Shown here in pieces: positions 46,425 through 55,022 of a DNA stretch of 64,000 nucleotides (its first letter is position 1; every line of letters starts with the position of its first letter). This stretch comes from Methanosphaera sp. ISO3-F5 (GTDB lineage Archaea > Methanobacteriota > Methanobacteria > Methanobacteriales > Methanobacteriaceae): the NCBI RefSeq assembly GCF_034480035.2, contig NZ_CP118753.2, forward strand, positions 1,645,426-1,709,425, written 5' to 3'. A program made the position numbers and the translations under genes. The notes below the pieces were generated by a model that did not search any database, was not told the DNA's origin, and saw nothing but the letters and a program-made list of their open reading frames with translations.

Positions 46425-47189
46425 CTACCTGAAAGCATCATGTTCATTATCCCGGACAACTTCACTAATGGAAGCATCATCTAATCCACAACTACTTAAA
46501 CCAGAATCGTAACCGCGGATAAGAACCAGACAAATGCCATTGTCGGATTGACCCATAAGCAACGAAGCAGCACTGGCAAGCTCATCACCAGTACCTTCAA
46601 TAGTACTCATAAGCTCCTGACCATACAAATCATGACAGCCCCTGAAATCAGTAACAGGATGTAAACCAGCTACACCAACCGCAACACCAATAGCACCAAC
46701 ACGCCAGGCACGACCCTGAGTATCAGAGATAACTACTTTACAATCAACATCAAACTTATCATCCAAAAACTTCTTAATCATCCTAGCACTCAAATCCGGA
46801 TTAACAGGCAGAGGAGTAACAAAGCCAACCTCACAATTACTATTATCAATACCACTATTAGCACAAACAAAACCATGAGGAGTCTCAGTAATAATAAGAT
46901 CCTTCTGACATCTAATAACATCCACACTATTATCTAATATAATCTGGCACTGTCGAGCATCTTTACCACTAATATCAGACATAACCTTGGCCTTATCACT
47001 AGCAACAACATCACTAATCCGTACAATATTCCCCTCAGCTTTACTAACCACAGTTTCAGCCAAAACAAGAACATCACCATCAACCAATGAAATACCATTA
47101 TCTAATAATGAATCATAAATAATCTCGGGAAGATTGTCATCCTCTTTAATAATTGGAAAATTCTCAATACCTATAATTTCAATACTCAT
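46425..47189 (-). CDS. cofE: coenzyme F420-0:L-glutamate ligase
   Basis: Adds glutamates to F420-0 with GTP, giving the gamma-glutamyl tail of F420. The 254-residue protein has the family's ETVVSKAEGNIV, ITETPHGFVCANSGIDNSN, SDTQGRAWRVGAIGVAVGVAG and DELASAASLLMGQSD motifs with metal- and GTP-binding acidic residues. Normal length for the archaeal single-domain enzyme. It is the first gene of the leftward cofE-cofD-arfA cluster, preceded by a 200-base A/T-rich spacer with the probable promoter. Confidence 0.96.
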   Translation of the reverse strand: MSIEIIGIENFPIIKEDDNLPEIIYDSLLDNGISLVDGDVLVLAETVVSKAEGNIVRISDVVASDKAKVMSDISGKDARQCQIILDNSVDVIRCQKDLIITETPHGFVCANSGIDNSNCEVGFVTPLPVNPDLSARMIKKFLDDKFDVDCKVVISDTQGRAWRVGAIGVAVGVAGLHPVTDFRGCHDLYGQELMSTIEGTGDELASAASLLMGQSDNGICLVLIRGYDSGLSSCGLDDASISEVVRDNEHDAFR

Positions 47190-47392
47190 AAAATCAAACT
47201 CAATAAATTTTACTCTAATAATAACATTTATAATTTAATTTTAAAATAATATTGGAAAAAATAAGAAAAAATAATACACTTATTTTGTAAAAATGTTTTA
47301 TTGTACATTAGTGGATGGTGGTTAGATGTTTTTTTACATGATTAAATATTTAAAAAATAGTTGTTAATGGGGGTGATGATTGTATGTTTTTT

Positions 47393-48001
47393 CTATGGAT
47401 TTTTTACTGTTATTTCCCATTCTGTTTTTCCGAATGCTGCACAACTTGTTACAGGGTTTGTGAATTCTTCGAATGTTCCTTGTCCAAATATGTAATCTGT
47501 TGCTTCTTGTGAATTGTTTACAGGGTATTCTACTTTTCTTGGACTGTTGTGTTCGTATGTTGATACATAGTATGCTTCTCCAGGATTTACTTTTATTATT
47601 TCTATTCCGTCATCACGTACTATTCCAATAAATCCTTCTCCTTCAAAGTTTATTGCTCCTGCTATTCTTGGTGTGTTGTAGTCATCTTTTTCGTAGTCCA
47701 TTGCAAGTAAGCTTAGTGCTATTGCGTCTCGTATGTTCATTCCTTCTCTGATTTTTCCGGCTATGATGTCTGTGTGTGATCCGTTGGTTACTACGCATAT
47801 GTCATCTATTATGTCTATGCAGTTGTAGCTTATGTATGGATTTTTGTATATGTCTCCTTCTGATCCTTCGGTTGGGATTATTGCTACTTTTTCTCCGTTT
47901 ATTGCGGATTGTCTGTTTGGGAATGATCTGCTGGATACTCTGTATGCTGCATAGCTTCCTTTTTCATTACTTCCTATTGATATTATTCTTCCTAAATACA
48001 T
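47393..48001 (-). CDS. purO: IMP cyclohydrolase, archaeal type
   Basis: Closes the purine ring, converting FAICAR to IMP in archaea that lack the bacterial PurH domain. The 202-residue protein begins [31 protein letters not shown]-like ([24 protein letters not shown]), followed by [12 protein letters not shown] and [19 protein letters not shown], all family features. It is the last gene of a leftward group behind an ExbB-ExbD pair, 29 bases after exbD. The functional reason for that linkage is not obvious. Confidence 0.95.
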   Translation of the reverse strand: MYLGRIISIGSNEKGSYAAYRVSSRSFPNRQSAINGEKVAIIPTEGSEGDIYKNPYISYNCIDIIDDICVVTNGSHTDIIAGKIREGMNIRDAIALSLLAMDYEKDDYNTPRIAGAINFEGEGFIGIVRDDGIEIIKVNPGEAYYVSTYEHNSPRKVEYPVNNSQEATDYIFGQGTFEEFTNPVTSCAAFGKTEWEITVKNP

Positions 48002-48030
48002 GTTATTTTTTCTCCTTTATTTTTTTGTTA

Positions 48031-48438
48031 TTATACTACTGGTGCTTTTACGGCTACATCTAGTAGGTCTGGTGGTGCCGTTATGGTTATTGTTCCTGTG
48101 GATGAGTCCATTGTTATTTGTCCTTCGTCCATTACTCTTGTGTGTACTGCTATCGAGCCTTGCCTTATCATGGATGATTTGTCCACTCCGTTTACTGTTA
48201 CTTTTCTTAGTCCGTTTAATGGTAGTAAGTAGTATTCGGAGTCTCCTGTTGAGCTTGTTGGCTTGGCTGATATTTGTTCTGGCGAGTATTCGTCTAGTTG
48301 TGTTTCGCCTGGGTGTTGGCTTAGCAGCACTAGTAGAAATATCATTATTGTGAAGATTACATCTAGTAGTGGTACTAGGTTTATGTTCGGTGTTTGGTGT
48401 TCTATTTTATCTTTAAATTTTTGTGTATCTATTGACAT
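48031..48438 (-). CDS. exbD: ExbD/TolR-type biopolymer transport protein
   Basis: A 135-residue single-pass protein with a cytoplasmic N-terminus, helix 1 at about 20-40 (NLVPLLDVIFTIMIFLLVL) and an outer domain. Asp26 in the helix is the expected proton-carrying residue of ExbD/TolR. The outer domain (about 75-130) has the short beta/alpha pattern seen in ExbD. It is 18 bases downstream of the ExbB-type gene, so together they form a proton channel. No TonB-like partner is visible nearby. This pair is separate from the ExbB/DUF2149 set at 21-22.8 kb. Confidence 0.88.
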   Translation of the reverse strand: MSIDTQKFKDKIEHQTPNINLVPLLDVIFTIMIFLLVLLSQHPGETQLDEYSPEQISAKPTSSTGDSEYYLLPLNGLRKVTVNGVDKSSMIRQGSIAVHTRVMDEGQITMDSSTGTITITAPPDLLDVAVKAPVV

Positions 48439-48456
48439 TTTTTTCCAACACCTTGT

Positions 48457-49299
48457 TTATTGTTTTAGTTTACTTTCTACTATACGGTTTTGTGTGTCTG
48501 ATTTTTCTCGTATAATGGTTTTTATTCCTTTTTCTAGCATGTTTGGTTTCAGGTATATTTTTAGGTTTGCTTGTTCGTCTTCTATTTGTTTTACTTGTAT
48601 GATTCCTGGTGATTCTTGGAGTGCTTCTATGACTTCGTCTATGTCTTTTTCTAGCCATATTTTCATTTCAGCGTTTCTCCAGTTGCTCATTTTCTTTGCT
48701 ATTTCTATGTTGTCTAGTTGTATTTCTATTTTGCTTTTTATGTATGTGTGTAGTGGGAGTAGTATGATTGCTACTGCTAATCCGAATATGGTTGTTACTA
48801 TTGCTATGTATATTCCGTTTGCCATTAGTGTGATGTCGCTTCCTGCTCCGAGGTCTCTGAATGTGTACCACATTCCCAGTACTGTTCCGATTAGTCCTAT
48901 TAGTGGTGCTACTTCTATTATGGTTTGTAGGGTTGATAGGCCTTTCATCATTTTACTCATTTCTACAATGAATACTTGTTCCATGTTGTCTTCTACTTCG
49001 GATTTGCTTCGGTATCCTATTTTCAGTGCTTCTGATATTATTCGTGATATTGGTGTTTTGTAGTTTCCTATTGCTCTTAGTGCTTCTAGTGATCCTCCAT
49101 GTGCCATTGATTCGTTTACTATTATCATTAGTTCTGTGAGGTCTATTTGTGATGCTTTTCTGAGGTATAGTATTTTTTCTATTGATAGGAATATTCCGTA
49201 AATTCCGATTATTGTGAGGATGTATACTATTGCTCCTCCACTTTGGAACATTGTTATTATGTCATTTCCTGTAGATAGTATTATTCCTATAATGTCCAT
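48457..49299 (-). CDS. exbB: MotA/TolQ/ExbB proton channel protein
   Basis: A 280-residue protein: helix 1 about 20-43 (SGGAIVYILTIIGIYGIFLS), a cytoplasmic region, helix 2 about 130-152 (APLIGLIGTVLGMWYTF) and helix 3 about 165-185 (GIYIAIVTTIFGLAVAIILL). The LIGLIGTVLGM and TTIFGL segments are the conserved ExbB/TolQ pore. A charged C-terminal extension of about 80 residues goes beyond usual ExbB. First of the three-gene leftward group exbB-exbD-purO. Confidence 0.92.
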   Translation of the reverse strand: MDIIGIILSTGNDIITMFQSGGAIVYILTIIGIYGIFLSIEKILYLRKASQIDLTELMIIVNESMAHGGSLEALRAIGNYKTPISRIISEALKIGYRSKSEVEDNMEQVFIVEMSKMMKGLSTLQTIIEVAPLIGLIGTVLGMWYTFRDLGAGSDITLMANGIYIAIVTTIFGLAVAIILLPLHTYIKSKIEIQLDNIEIAKKMSNWRNAEMKIWLEKDIDEVIEALQESPGIIQVKQIEDEQANLKIYLKPNMLEKGIKTIIREKSDTQNRIVESKLKQ

Positions 49300-49380
49300 T
49301 TATTTTTAGCTCCTTATAGTCAATATCCGTTTTTTATTAATAGTTATTATATATTATGATTTTTGTAGTATAATAATTTT

Positions 49381-50016
49381 TCAGTCTTTTGTTTCTATAT
49401 TTTTGACGGTGTTCCATGTTTGTCTTACTATTGGGGGGTATTTTCCGTTGAGATTTTTCAGGTATCCTGTTGTTTTTTTGTCGCTTGGGTATCCGGATCC
49501 TACTGCTCCGTATTCTTGTCTTATTATTTCCATTTGTTTGTCTCTTTCTACTTTTGCTATTATTGATGCGGCTGCTACGATGTTGTATGTGTCGTCTGCT
49601 TTGTGTTCTGTTATTACTTCCATTTTATGGTTTGTGTGTTGTATTCTGTTGTGGAATCTTTCTTCGTTTACGTCGAGGCAGTCTATGCAGCATTTTTCTG
49701 GTTTGTATTGTTTTATGATTTCTATCATTGCGTTGGTTTCTATTTTGTTGAGGTTTGTTCCTGTGTTTCGTAGGTGGTCTATTTCTTGTGCGGTGATTAT
49801 TGTTGTTGTGAATTGTGTTATTTTTTTTATTTTTCTGGAGATTATTGTTCTTTTTTTTGCTGTTAGTCTTTTTGAATCTTTTACTCCGATTCTGTCTAGG
49901 AATTTTAGTTTGTTTTCTTTCATGAGTACTCCTCCTATTACTAGTGGTCCTAGTACTGAGCCTCTTCCTGCTTCGTCTATTCCTAGTACTGTTTTTGTTT
50001 TTTCTGTGTCTGCCAT
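49381..50016 (-). CDS. rnhB: ribonuclease HII
   Basis: Cleaves RNA in RNA-DNA hybrids and removes misincorporated ribonucleotides. The 211-residue protein has the N-terminal LGIDEAGRGSVLGPLV motif with the first two catalytic acids (D14, E15), KDSKRLTAKKR, CCIDCLDVNEE with a further acid, and AAASIIAKVERD near the C-terminus. The C-terminal DKKTTGYLK is typical. It is a single leftward gene divergent from pssA. Confidence 0.95.
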   Translation of the reverse strand: MADTEKTKTVLGIDEAGRGSVLGPLVIGGVLMKENKLKFLDRIGVKDSKRLTAKKRTIISRKIKKITQFTTTIITAQEIDHLRNTGTNLNKIETNAMIEIIKQYKPEKCCIDCLDVNEERFHNRIQHTNHKMEVITEHKADDTYNIVAAASIIAKVERDKQMEIIRQEYGAVGSGYPSDKKTTGYLKNLNGKYPPIVRQTWNTVKNIETKD

Positions 50017-50267
50017 GTTTTTTGTTCTCTTTCTTTTTTTTGTTGTTGTTATTTTTGTTTTTTGTTGTTTATTATTTTTTCTTGTAATATAAAGATTTAT
50101 ATATTATTTTAAACAATGTTTAATATAATGATGTTACTAATAATTTTATTAAAAAAATAGGACATATATGATAGAAATTATCATTACAAGAATATTGTTA
50201 AAAGGTATATTATGTATTAAAAAGATATATAATACATATACTAGAATAATATGGATATGATTAACCT

Positions 50268-50945
50268 ATGCAAACAAATATAATAAAAATGATAGGAGTA
50301 GCAGACATAGCCTCCCTCCTCAATGCAACATCAGGAATGCTAGCAATACTAACAGCACACTACCAAAACATAACACTCACAGCAATTCTACTAATACTGG
50401 CAGTATTGTTTGATGCAATAGATGGACCATTAGCACGAAAATATCCAAGCTCAACAAAAGAAGTCTTCGGAGAAACAATAGATTCGCTAGCAGATGTAAT
50501 ATCATTCGGAGTCGCACCAGCAGTAATAATATTCGAATTATATAATCAACCACTAATGATAATAGCATCAATACTCATATTATCATGTGGAATACTAAGA
50601 TTAAGCAGGTACAATACAATAATAACAGAACAAGTCGGACCAACAAAAACATTTATTGGCCTACCAATACCAGTAACATCATTCATGTTGTCCCTATTAC
50701 TGTTCTCAAACATACAAGAACAACATATAATATTAATCTTAATGATAATCATAGCAATACTGATGGTATCAACACACAAATATCCAAAAATAAAAAACAA
50801 CAAAATATTCCTTGTATGCGGAGTATTACTGGTACTAACATTAATCTATCCAATAAACAATATGCTATACCACATACCATCATACTTACTGATAATAATG
50901 GGAATAATATACATGATAAGCCCAATATTACCAATAAAAAACTAA
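50268..50945 (+). CDS. pssA: archaetidylserine synthase (CDP-alcohol phosphatidyltransferase)
   Basis: Makes archaetidylserine from CDP-archaeol and serine in ether-lipid head-group synthesis. The 225-residue multi-pass protein has the family motif D-x2-DG-x2-AR-x8-G-x3-D-x3-D as DAIDGPLARKYPSSTKEV followed by FGETIDSLAD, then seven or so hydrophobic helices. Archaetidylserine specificity follows from similarity to archaeal PssA and the ISFGVAPA segment. ATG at 50268 has no obvious ribosome binding site and may be leaderless. DUF515 and mptD genes follow on the same strand. Confidence 0.9.
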   Translation: MQTNIIKMIGVADIASLLNATSGMLAILTAHYQNITLTAILLILAVLFDAIDGPLARKYPSSTKEVFGETIDSLADVISFGVAPAVIIFELYNQPLMIIASILILSCGILRLSRYNTIITEQVGPTKTFIGLPIPVTSFMLSLLLFSNIQEQHIILILMIIIAILMVSTHKYPKIKNNKIFLVCGVLLVLTLIYPINNMLYHIPSYLLIIMGIIYMISPILPIKN

Positions 50946-50995
50946 ACTCTTTTTTTTATCATATATTTTTTTCCTATTCCTAAAAAAAAACAATT

Positions 50996-52069
50996 ATGAA
51001 AGAAATAAAAGAAAAAATACAAGAACAATATCAGAAAATAATAAACCTCCTGGATCAAGAAGAAAACAAAACAAAACTGTTCCGCAACAGACACCACAGA
51101 CTAAAAAAACAAGAAAATGAAGAACTGATGACAGGAATAATAGTAGTGGCACTAATAATCATAATAATCTTCTCACTAGCATATTATCTCTTAATATTCG
51201 CACCACAACAGGAAGAACTTAACAACCTGAAACAGGAAAAAATAAACACAGTAAACACATTACTCGTAGATGATGAGGGACATAACAAGGAAGCAATAAT
51301 AGCAGAAATAGAAAGCAAAAACACAATAGAAGAACTAAACAATCTCGATGTAAACCTGATGATACACCCCATACTAAAAAATACCCTACTACAACAAATC
51401 AAGGAATACAAGGATAAATATGATAGAATAGAAATAATAACCGATAACACAACTGACATAATGAACACAGAAAATGCAACAAATTACATTAACTCACAGG
51501 AAACAACAACATTATCCACAATAAAAATTAAACCTGTAGACTCAGTAATAATACCATTAAACATCAACCGTAAACAGGCAGCTAGTGGATTTTTATCTCA
51601 AGGAGACAAAGTAGACATATATAAAACAACAAAAGATGAAGAAATCAAGGAATATGATGAAAACAATACAGAAAACACTACCATTAACACTTCCACAAAA
51701 ATAGTGGGAGGTTCTACTGTAGTATCCATCCTAAGATCCAAGGATTCCGGTAACATAGAACAAAACATGGAACTTTCCGAAACTCCAAAAAACAGGAACA
51801 TGTCCCAGTCATCATCATTGGACATTCAGCAAATACTATCCTCCCGTGCTGCCGGGACTTATGATGAAAAGCAGATTAAGCTCTTGTTAAATGAGTATGG
51901 TGTCCGACTTTCAAATTATGAGAGAACATCAAATATTGGAGACCTGGATGTTGAATATATTATAATGTTGGAAGTTCCCCGGGATAGTGTTGAAAATTTA
52001 ATAGATAATATGGACAATATAATATTAACAATTCCGACCTATGATGCACCATCATGGGTAAAACTTTAA
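50996..52069 (+). CDS. DUF515-type membrane protein with CpaB/SAF-like domain
   Basis: A 357-residue protein with a charged N-terminus predicted to be helical (about 1-44), one membrane helix (LMTGIIVVALIIIIIFSLAYYLL, about 44-67) and a large outer or soluble part. Residues about 175-215 (VIIPLNINRKQAASGFLSQGDKVDIYKTT) resemble the CpaB/RcpC region that follows a SAF domain in pilus assembly proteins. I associate it with the archaeal DUF515 family from memory. Function unknown; a role in envelope or pilus assembly is a guess. Its stop overlaps the ribosome binding site of mptD, so the two are coupled. Confidence 0.6.
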   Translation: MKEIKEKIQEQYQKIINLLDQEENKTKLFRNRHHRLKKQENEELMTGIIVVALIIIIIFSLAYYLLIFAPQQEELNNLKQEKINTVNTLLVDDEGHNKEAIIAEIESKNTIEELNNLDVNLMIHPILKNTLLQQIKEYKDKYDRIEIITDNTTDIMNTENATNYINSQETTTLSTIKIKPVDSVIIPLNINRKQAASGFLSQGDKVDIYKTTKDEEIKEYDENNTENTTINTSTKIVGGSTVVSILRSKDSGNIEQNMELSETPKNRNMSQSSSLDIQQILSSRAAGTYDEKQIKLLLNEYGVRLSNYERTSNIGDLDVEYIIMLEVPRDSVENLIDNMDNIILTIPTYDAPSWVKL

Positions 52070-52079
52070 GGTGATATTT

Positions 52080-52439
52080 TTGAATGAAGAAGATTATTTT
52101 AAAAATTTAACTGATCGTGAAAGAGCAATCTTTGAGGGCGGTATCAGTATGGGATCATTGTTTCATCAGTTTGTTGGAACGCCTGTAAGTTTGAATACTG
52201 TTTCATCTTTGGAGACTGCAATTAGTGAGAGTATATTGTTGCAACCAGCTATTGTTGATGTTGATGTTAAATTGGATTGTAAGTTAATTGAAAAAAATAG
52301 TCGAAGTATGGGTTATACTTCTTTGACCGGGGATATGTTGCAAGTAAGATTAACCACTAAAATTAATGAAAAATTAATCGTTACATGTATATCATACGAT
52401 GAAAATTTGCATTATCCTATGATGTATATTGAAGACTAA
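52080..52439 (+). CDS. mptD: archaeal dihydroneopterin aldolase (MptD)
   Basis: Converts 7,8-dihydroneopterin to 6-hydroxymethyl-dihydropterin plus glycolaldehyde on the way to methanopterin. The 119-residue protein has LTDRERAIFEGGISMGSLFHQFVGTPVSL followed by LLQPAIVDVDVKLD, which matches the archaeal MptD (former DUF381) family. An upstream GTG (52071) is in frame, but AAGGTGA covers it and is correctly spaced for TTG 52080. Third-position T-rich codon use differs from the A/C-rich upstream neighbours. Confidence 0.85.
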   Translation: MNEEDYFKNLTDRERAIFEGGISMGSLFHQFVGTPVSLNTVSSLETAISESILLQPAIVDVDVKLDCKLIEKNSRSMGYTSLTGDMLQVRLTTKINEKLIVTCISYDENLHYPMMYIED

Positions 52440-52453
52440 AAAACATAACCCCA

Positions 52454-53182
52454 CTAATCTTCAACATCACCCTCTTCTTTTCCCGGCTGCAACTCCTTAA
52501 TCTCAGCAGGAAGCCTATTAAACAAACGATCAATAAAACCCATATTCTTCACCTGACCAATAGCAAAACTATACTTCTCTAACCTTTTAAGAGTATCATT
52601 CAACTCATCCTGAGTCTTATTAAGACGTTCCTGTGCATGTTCACGCTTATTCTTAATCTTAGTATTCTCTTTAACCTGACGATTAGTCTCCTCAACCTGC
52701 TCAATATACTTAGACTCTAACTCCTTATTCTCACTAATAAGCTCCCTATTCCTATCCTCAAGACCAGCATTAATCTCACTTAAACTATTAACTTCCTTTT
52801 CTAAACTTCTAACAGAATTCTCAAGCAACTTATTATCATTTTCTAATCTGAACACATCCTGTTCATGTTGGTTCAGCAAATCATTACTTTTCTTATTACT
52901 AGCTCTTGTTGAAAGAAGATCATCAGACAACTTTTTATTCTCTTCTTCAAGTTTTTCACACAATATTATAAGATTGTTGTTTTCATCATTTAAATTGTTG
53001 ATTTTTGTTTTTGTTTTTTCAATGTCCAACACATCATTATTAACATAGTTTTCAATAGCTTTTTCCATCTCCTCTGAAGTATGCTTGTAAGTAGTACCAT
53101 ATTCTTCTTCTATTTTTGCCTGAAATTCATCCCACAGTTTCTTATTTAATTTAATGGTTTTTCTAACATATTCCTCACTCAT
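52454..53182 (-). CDS. RHH-like N-terminus fused to long coiled coil
   Basis: A 242-residue acidic protein. The first 50 residues (RKTIKLNKKLWDEFQAKIEE then HTSEEMEKAIENYV) look like a ribbon-helix-helix DNA-binding unit. Residues about 60-215 form an unbroken coiled coil rich in Glu, Asn and Leu with heptad spacing, and the end has IDRLFNRLPAEI. ATG 53182 is preferred over 53191 because GGGGATGA directly precedes it. Such an arrangement could link DNA to another structure or oligomerise a repressor. I do not recognise a named family. It converges with mptD, only 14 bases apart. Confidence 0.65.
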   Translation of the reverse strand: MSEEYVRKTIKLNKKLWDEFQAKIEEEYGTTYKHTSEEMEKAIENYVNNDVLDIEKTKTKINNLNDENNNLIILCEKLEEENKKLSDDLLSTRASNKKSNDLLNQHEQDVFRLENDNKLLENSVRSLEKEVNSLSEINAGLEDRNRELISENKELESKYIEQVEETNRQVKENTKIKNKREHAQERLNKTQDELNDTLKRLEKYSFAIGQVKNMGFIDRLFNRLPAEIKELQPGKEEGDVED

Positions 53183-53191
53183 ACTTTTCAT

Positions 53192-53691
53192 CCCCTTATT
53201 ATACTAATATTTGTCATAACTAATATTAATTGTTGATTTTTGTTTTTCAAAGTATGATTTCATAAACTACTAAAATTATTAAAGTATGTTTTCTGTTTTC
53301 TAAAATCAAACATCAAAATTTGCTATGAAAAATGCTGACAAATGATGATTTCTAATTGTTGATTTCTGATTTCTATATTCCATAAAATCTCTTAACACAA
53401 GCTATAAACATTAATTGCAAAATTATCTAAAAAACACATAACATAATCAAAAAATACAATACTTAACTAACTTTACCCAAAATTCCACAAAACATTAAGA
53501 ATCATGATAAATATCACAACACTATTAATATTATAACAAACATATAATTAAAATAATGTGAGATAATGGATTTTTCTACAAAAATACAACAAAAAATTCA
53601 TTCTAAACACATCATTACAAAAATTTACAAGTTTATGTTAATTATATAAGGAAGTAAAAAACCTTCACTTAAAAAGTACAAGGTAATAAAA
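53192..53691. other. intergenic divergent promoter region
   Basis: Five hundred A/T-rich bases between the coiled-coil gene and the kor operon. Short direct repeats such as AATTGTTGATTT (53227 and 53357 areas) and AAAGTATG occur, without clear arrangement. TTATATA at 53642-53648 is the kor TATA box; korD has an AGGTAA ribosome binding site. No gene or RNA is seen. Confidence 0.5.
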
Positions 53692-53889
53692 ATGATATAC
53701 ATTAATGAAGAATTATGTAAAGGATGCTTTATATGTGTAGATTGTTGTCCAATGAATGTGTACACTCCATCAAAACAACTAAACCAAAAAGGAGTACACA
53801 TTCCAATACCGGAAGTGGACAAATGCGTAAAATGCCAACTATGCACACTAATGTGTCCAGACCAAGTAATTTCAGTAGAGGATGATTAA
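53692..53889 (+). CDS. korD: 2-oxoglutarate:ferredoxin oxidoreductase, delta (ferredoxin) subunit
   Basis: A 65-residue ferredoxin with two [4Fe-4S] sites: CKGCFICVDCCP near residue 9 and CVKCQLCTLMCP near 44. It passes electrons between the catalytic subunits and cellular ferredoxin. First gene of the operon korD-korA-korB-korC-sucC, with a TATA box about 45 bases upstream. KorDABC order is usual for methanogens. An indolepyruvate or pyruvate delta subunit would look similar; the following genes fix the call. Confidence 0.93.
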   Translation: MIYINEELCKGCFICVDCCPMNVYTPSKQLNQKGVHIPIPEVDKCVKCQLCTLMCPDQVISVEDD

Positions 53890-53891
53890 AA

Positions 53892-55016
53892 ATGGCAGAC
53901 AAAGAACTATTCGTACAAGGAAACGAGGCATGTGCACTAGGAGCACTAAAAGCAGGATGCACATTCTTTGCAGGATACCCAATCACACCATCCACCGAAA
54001 TTGCAGAAGTAATGTCCAGAAAACTACCAGAAATAGGCGGACACTTCATACAAATGGAAGATGAAATAGCAGCAGTAGGAGCAATAATAGGAGCATCATG
54101 GGCAGGTCAAAAAGTAGTCACCGCAACAAGCGGACCAGGAATATCCCTCATGCAAGAAAACATAGGATACGCAGTAATGACCGAAACACCAATAGTCATA
54201 ATAAACATGCAAAGAGGATCACCATCCACAGGACAACCAACAAGATCCGCACAAGCAGACATGATGCAAACCCGATGGGGATCACACGGAGACTACGAAA
54301 CAATCACACTAGCACCATCAAGCGTACAAGAATGCTTCGACTACACCATAAAAGCATTCAACCTAGCAGAAAAATACAGATGCCCAGTATTCGTAATGGC
54401 AGATGAAATCGTAGGACACATGAGAGAAAAAATCATCATACCAGACAACATAGAAATAACACCAAGACAAATGCCAGAAAAAACAGAAAACTACCTACCA
54501 TACGACGCACCAGAAAACTCAACAACACCAATGCCATCATTCGGACAAGGATACAACATACACGTAACAGGACTAACACACGACAAAAGAGGATACCCAA
54601 GCACAGACGACGAAGAAACACACACCCAACTAGTAACAAGACTATGCAACAAAATACTAAAAAACACAGATAAAATAACACAAATAGAAACAGAATACCT
54701 AGACGACGCAGAAACAATAGTACTATCATATGGAATACCATCAAGAAGTGCACTAACAGCCGTAAAACAAGCAAGACAAAAAGGAATAAAAGTAGGCTAC
54801 ATAAAACTAGGAATAGTATGGCCATTCCCAGAACAAAAACTACTAGAACTCACAAAAAACGCAAAAAGAATCATAGTACCAGAACTAAACCTAGGACAAA
54901 TATACCTAGAAGTAGACAGAGTACTAGGAAAACATGCAAAAGTAGAACTACTCTCCAAAATAGGCGGAGCACTACACACACCAACAGAAATACTAGAAAA
55001 AATAATGGAGGAATAA
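53892..55016 (+). CDS. korA: 2-oxoglutarate:ferredoxin oxidoreductase, alpha subunit
   Basis: A 374-residue KorA subunit. It has the N-terminal ALGALKAGCTFFAGYPITPSTEI motif, the QMEDEIAAVGAIIGASWAG substrate/TPP interface, SGPGISLMQENIGYAVMTE and RGSPSTGQPT. Together with KorB it reductively carboxylates succinyl-CoA to 2-oxoglutarate for glutamate synthesis in the incomplete reductive TCA pathway of methanogens. The start is two bases after korD, with GAGGATGA inside the end of korD as ribosome binding site. Codons are strongly A/C-biased (ATA, ACA, CTA), as in the whole operon. Confidence 0.95.
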   Translation: MADKELFVQGNEACALGALKAGCTFFAGYPITPSTEIAEVMSRKLPEIGGHFIQMEDEIAAVGAIIGASWAGQKVVTATSGPGISLMQENIGYAVMTETPIVIINMQRGSPSTGQPTRSAQADMMQTRWGSHGDYETITLAPSSVQECFDYTIKAFNLAEKYRCPVFVMADEIVGHMREKIIIPDNIEITPRQMPEKTENYLPYDAPENSTTPMPSFGQGYNIHVTGLTHDKRGYPSTDDEETHTQLVTRLCNKILKNTDKITQIETEYLDDAETIVLSYGIPSRSALTAVKQARQKGIKVGYIKLGIVWPFPEQKLLELTKNAKRIIVPELNLGQIYLEVDRVLGKHAKVELLSKIGGALHTPTEILEKIMEE

Positions 55017-55022
55017 AAGCTT

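Noticed and set aside
47281-47340. Short similarity to the transposase fossil (GATGGTGGTTAGATG)
   Set aside because: Only about 20 bases resemble it and no reading frame supports a second remnant.
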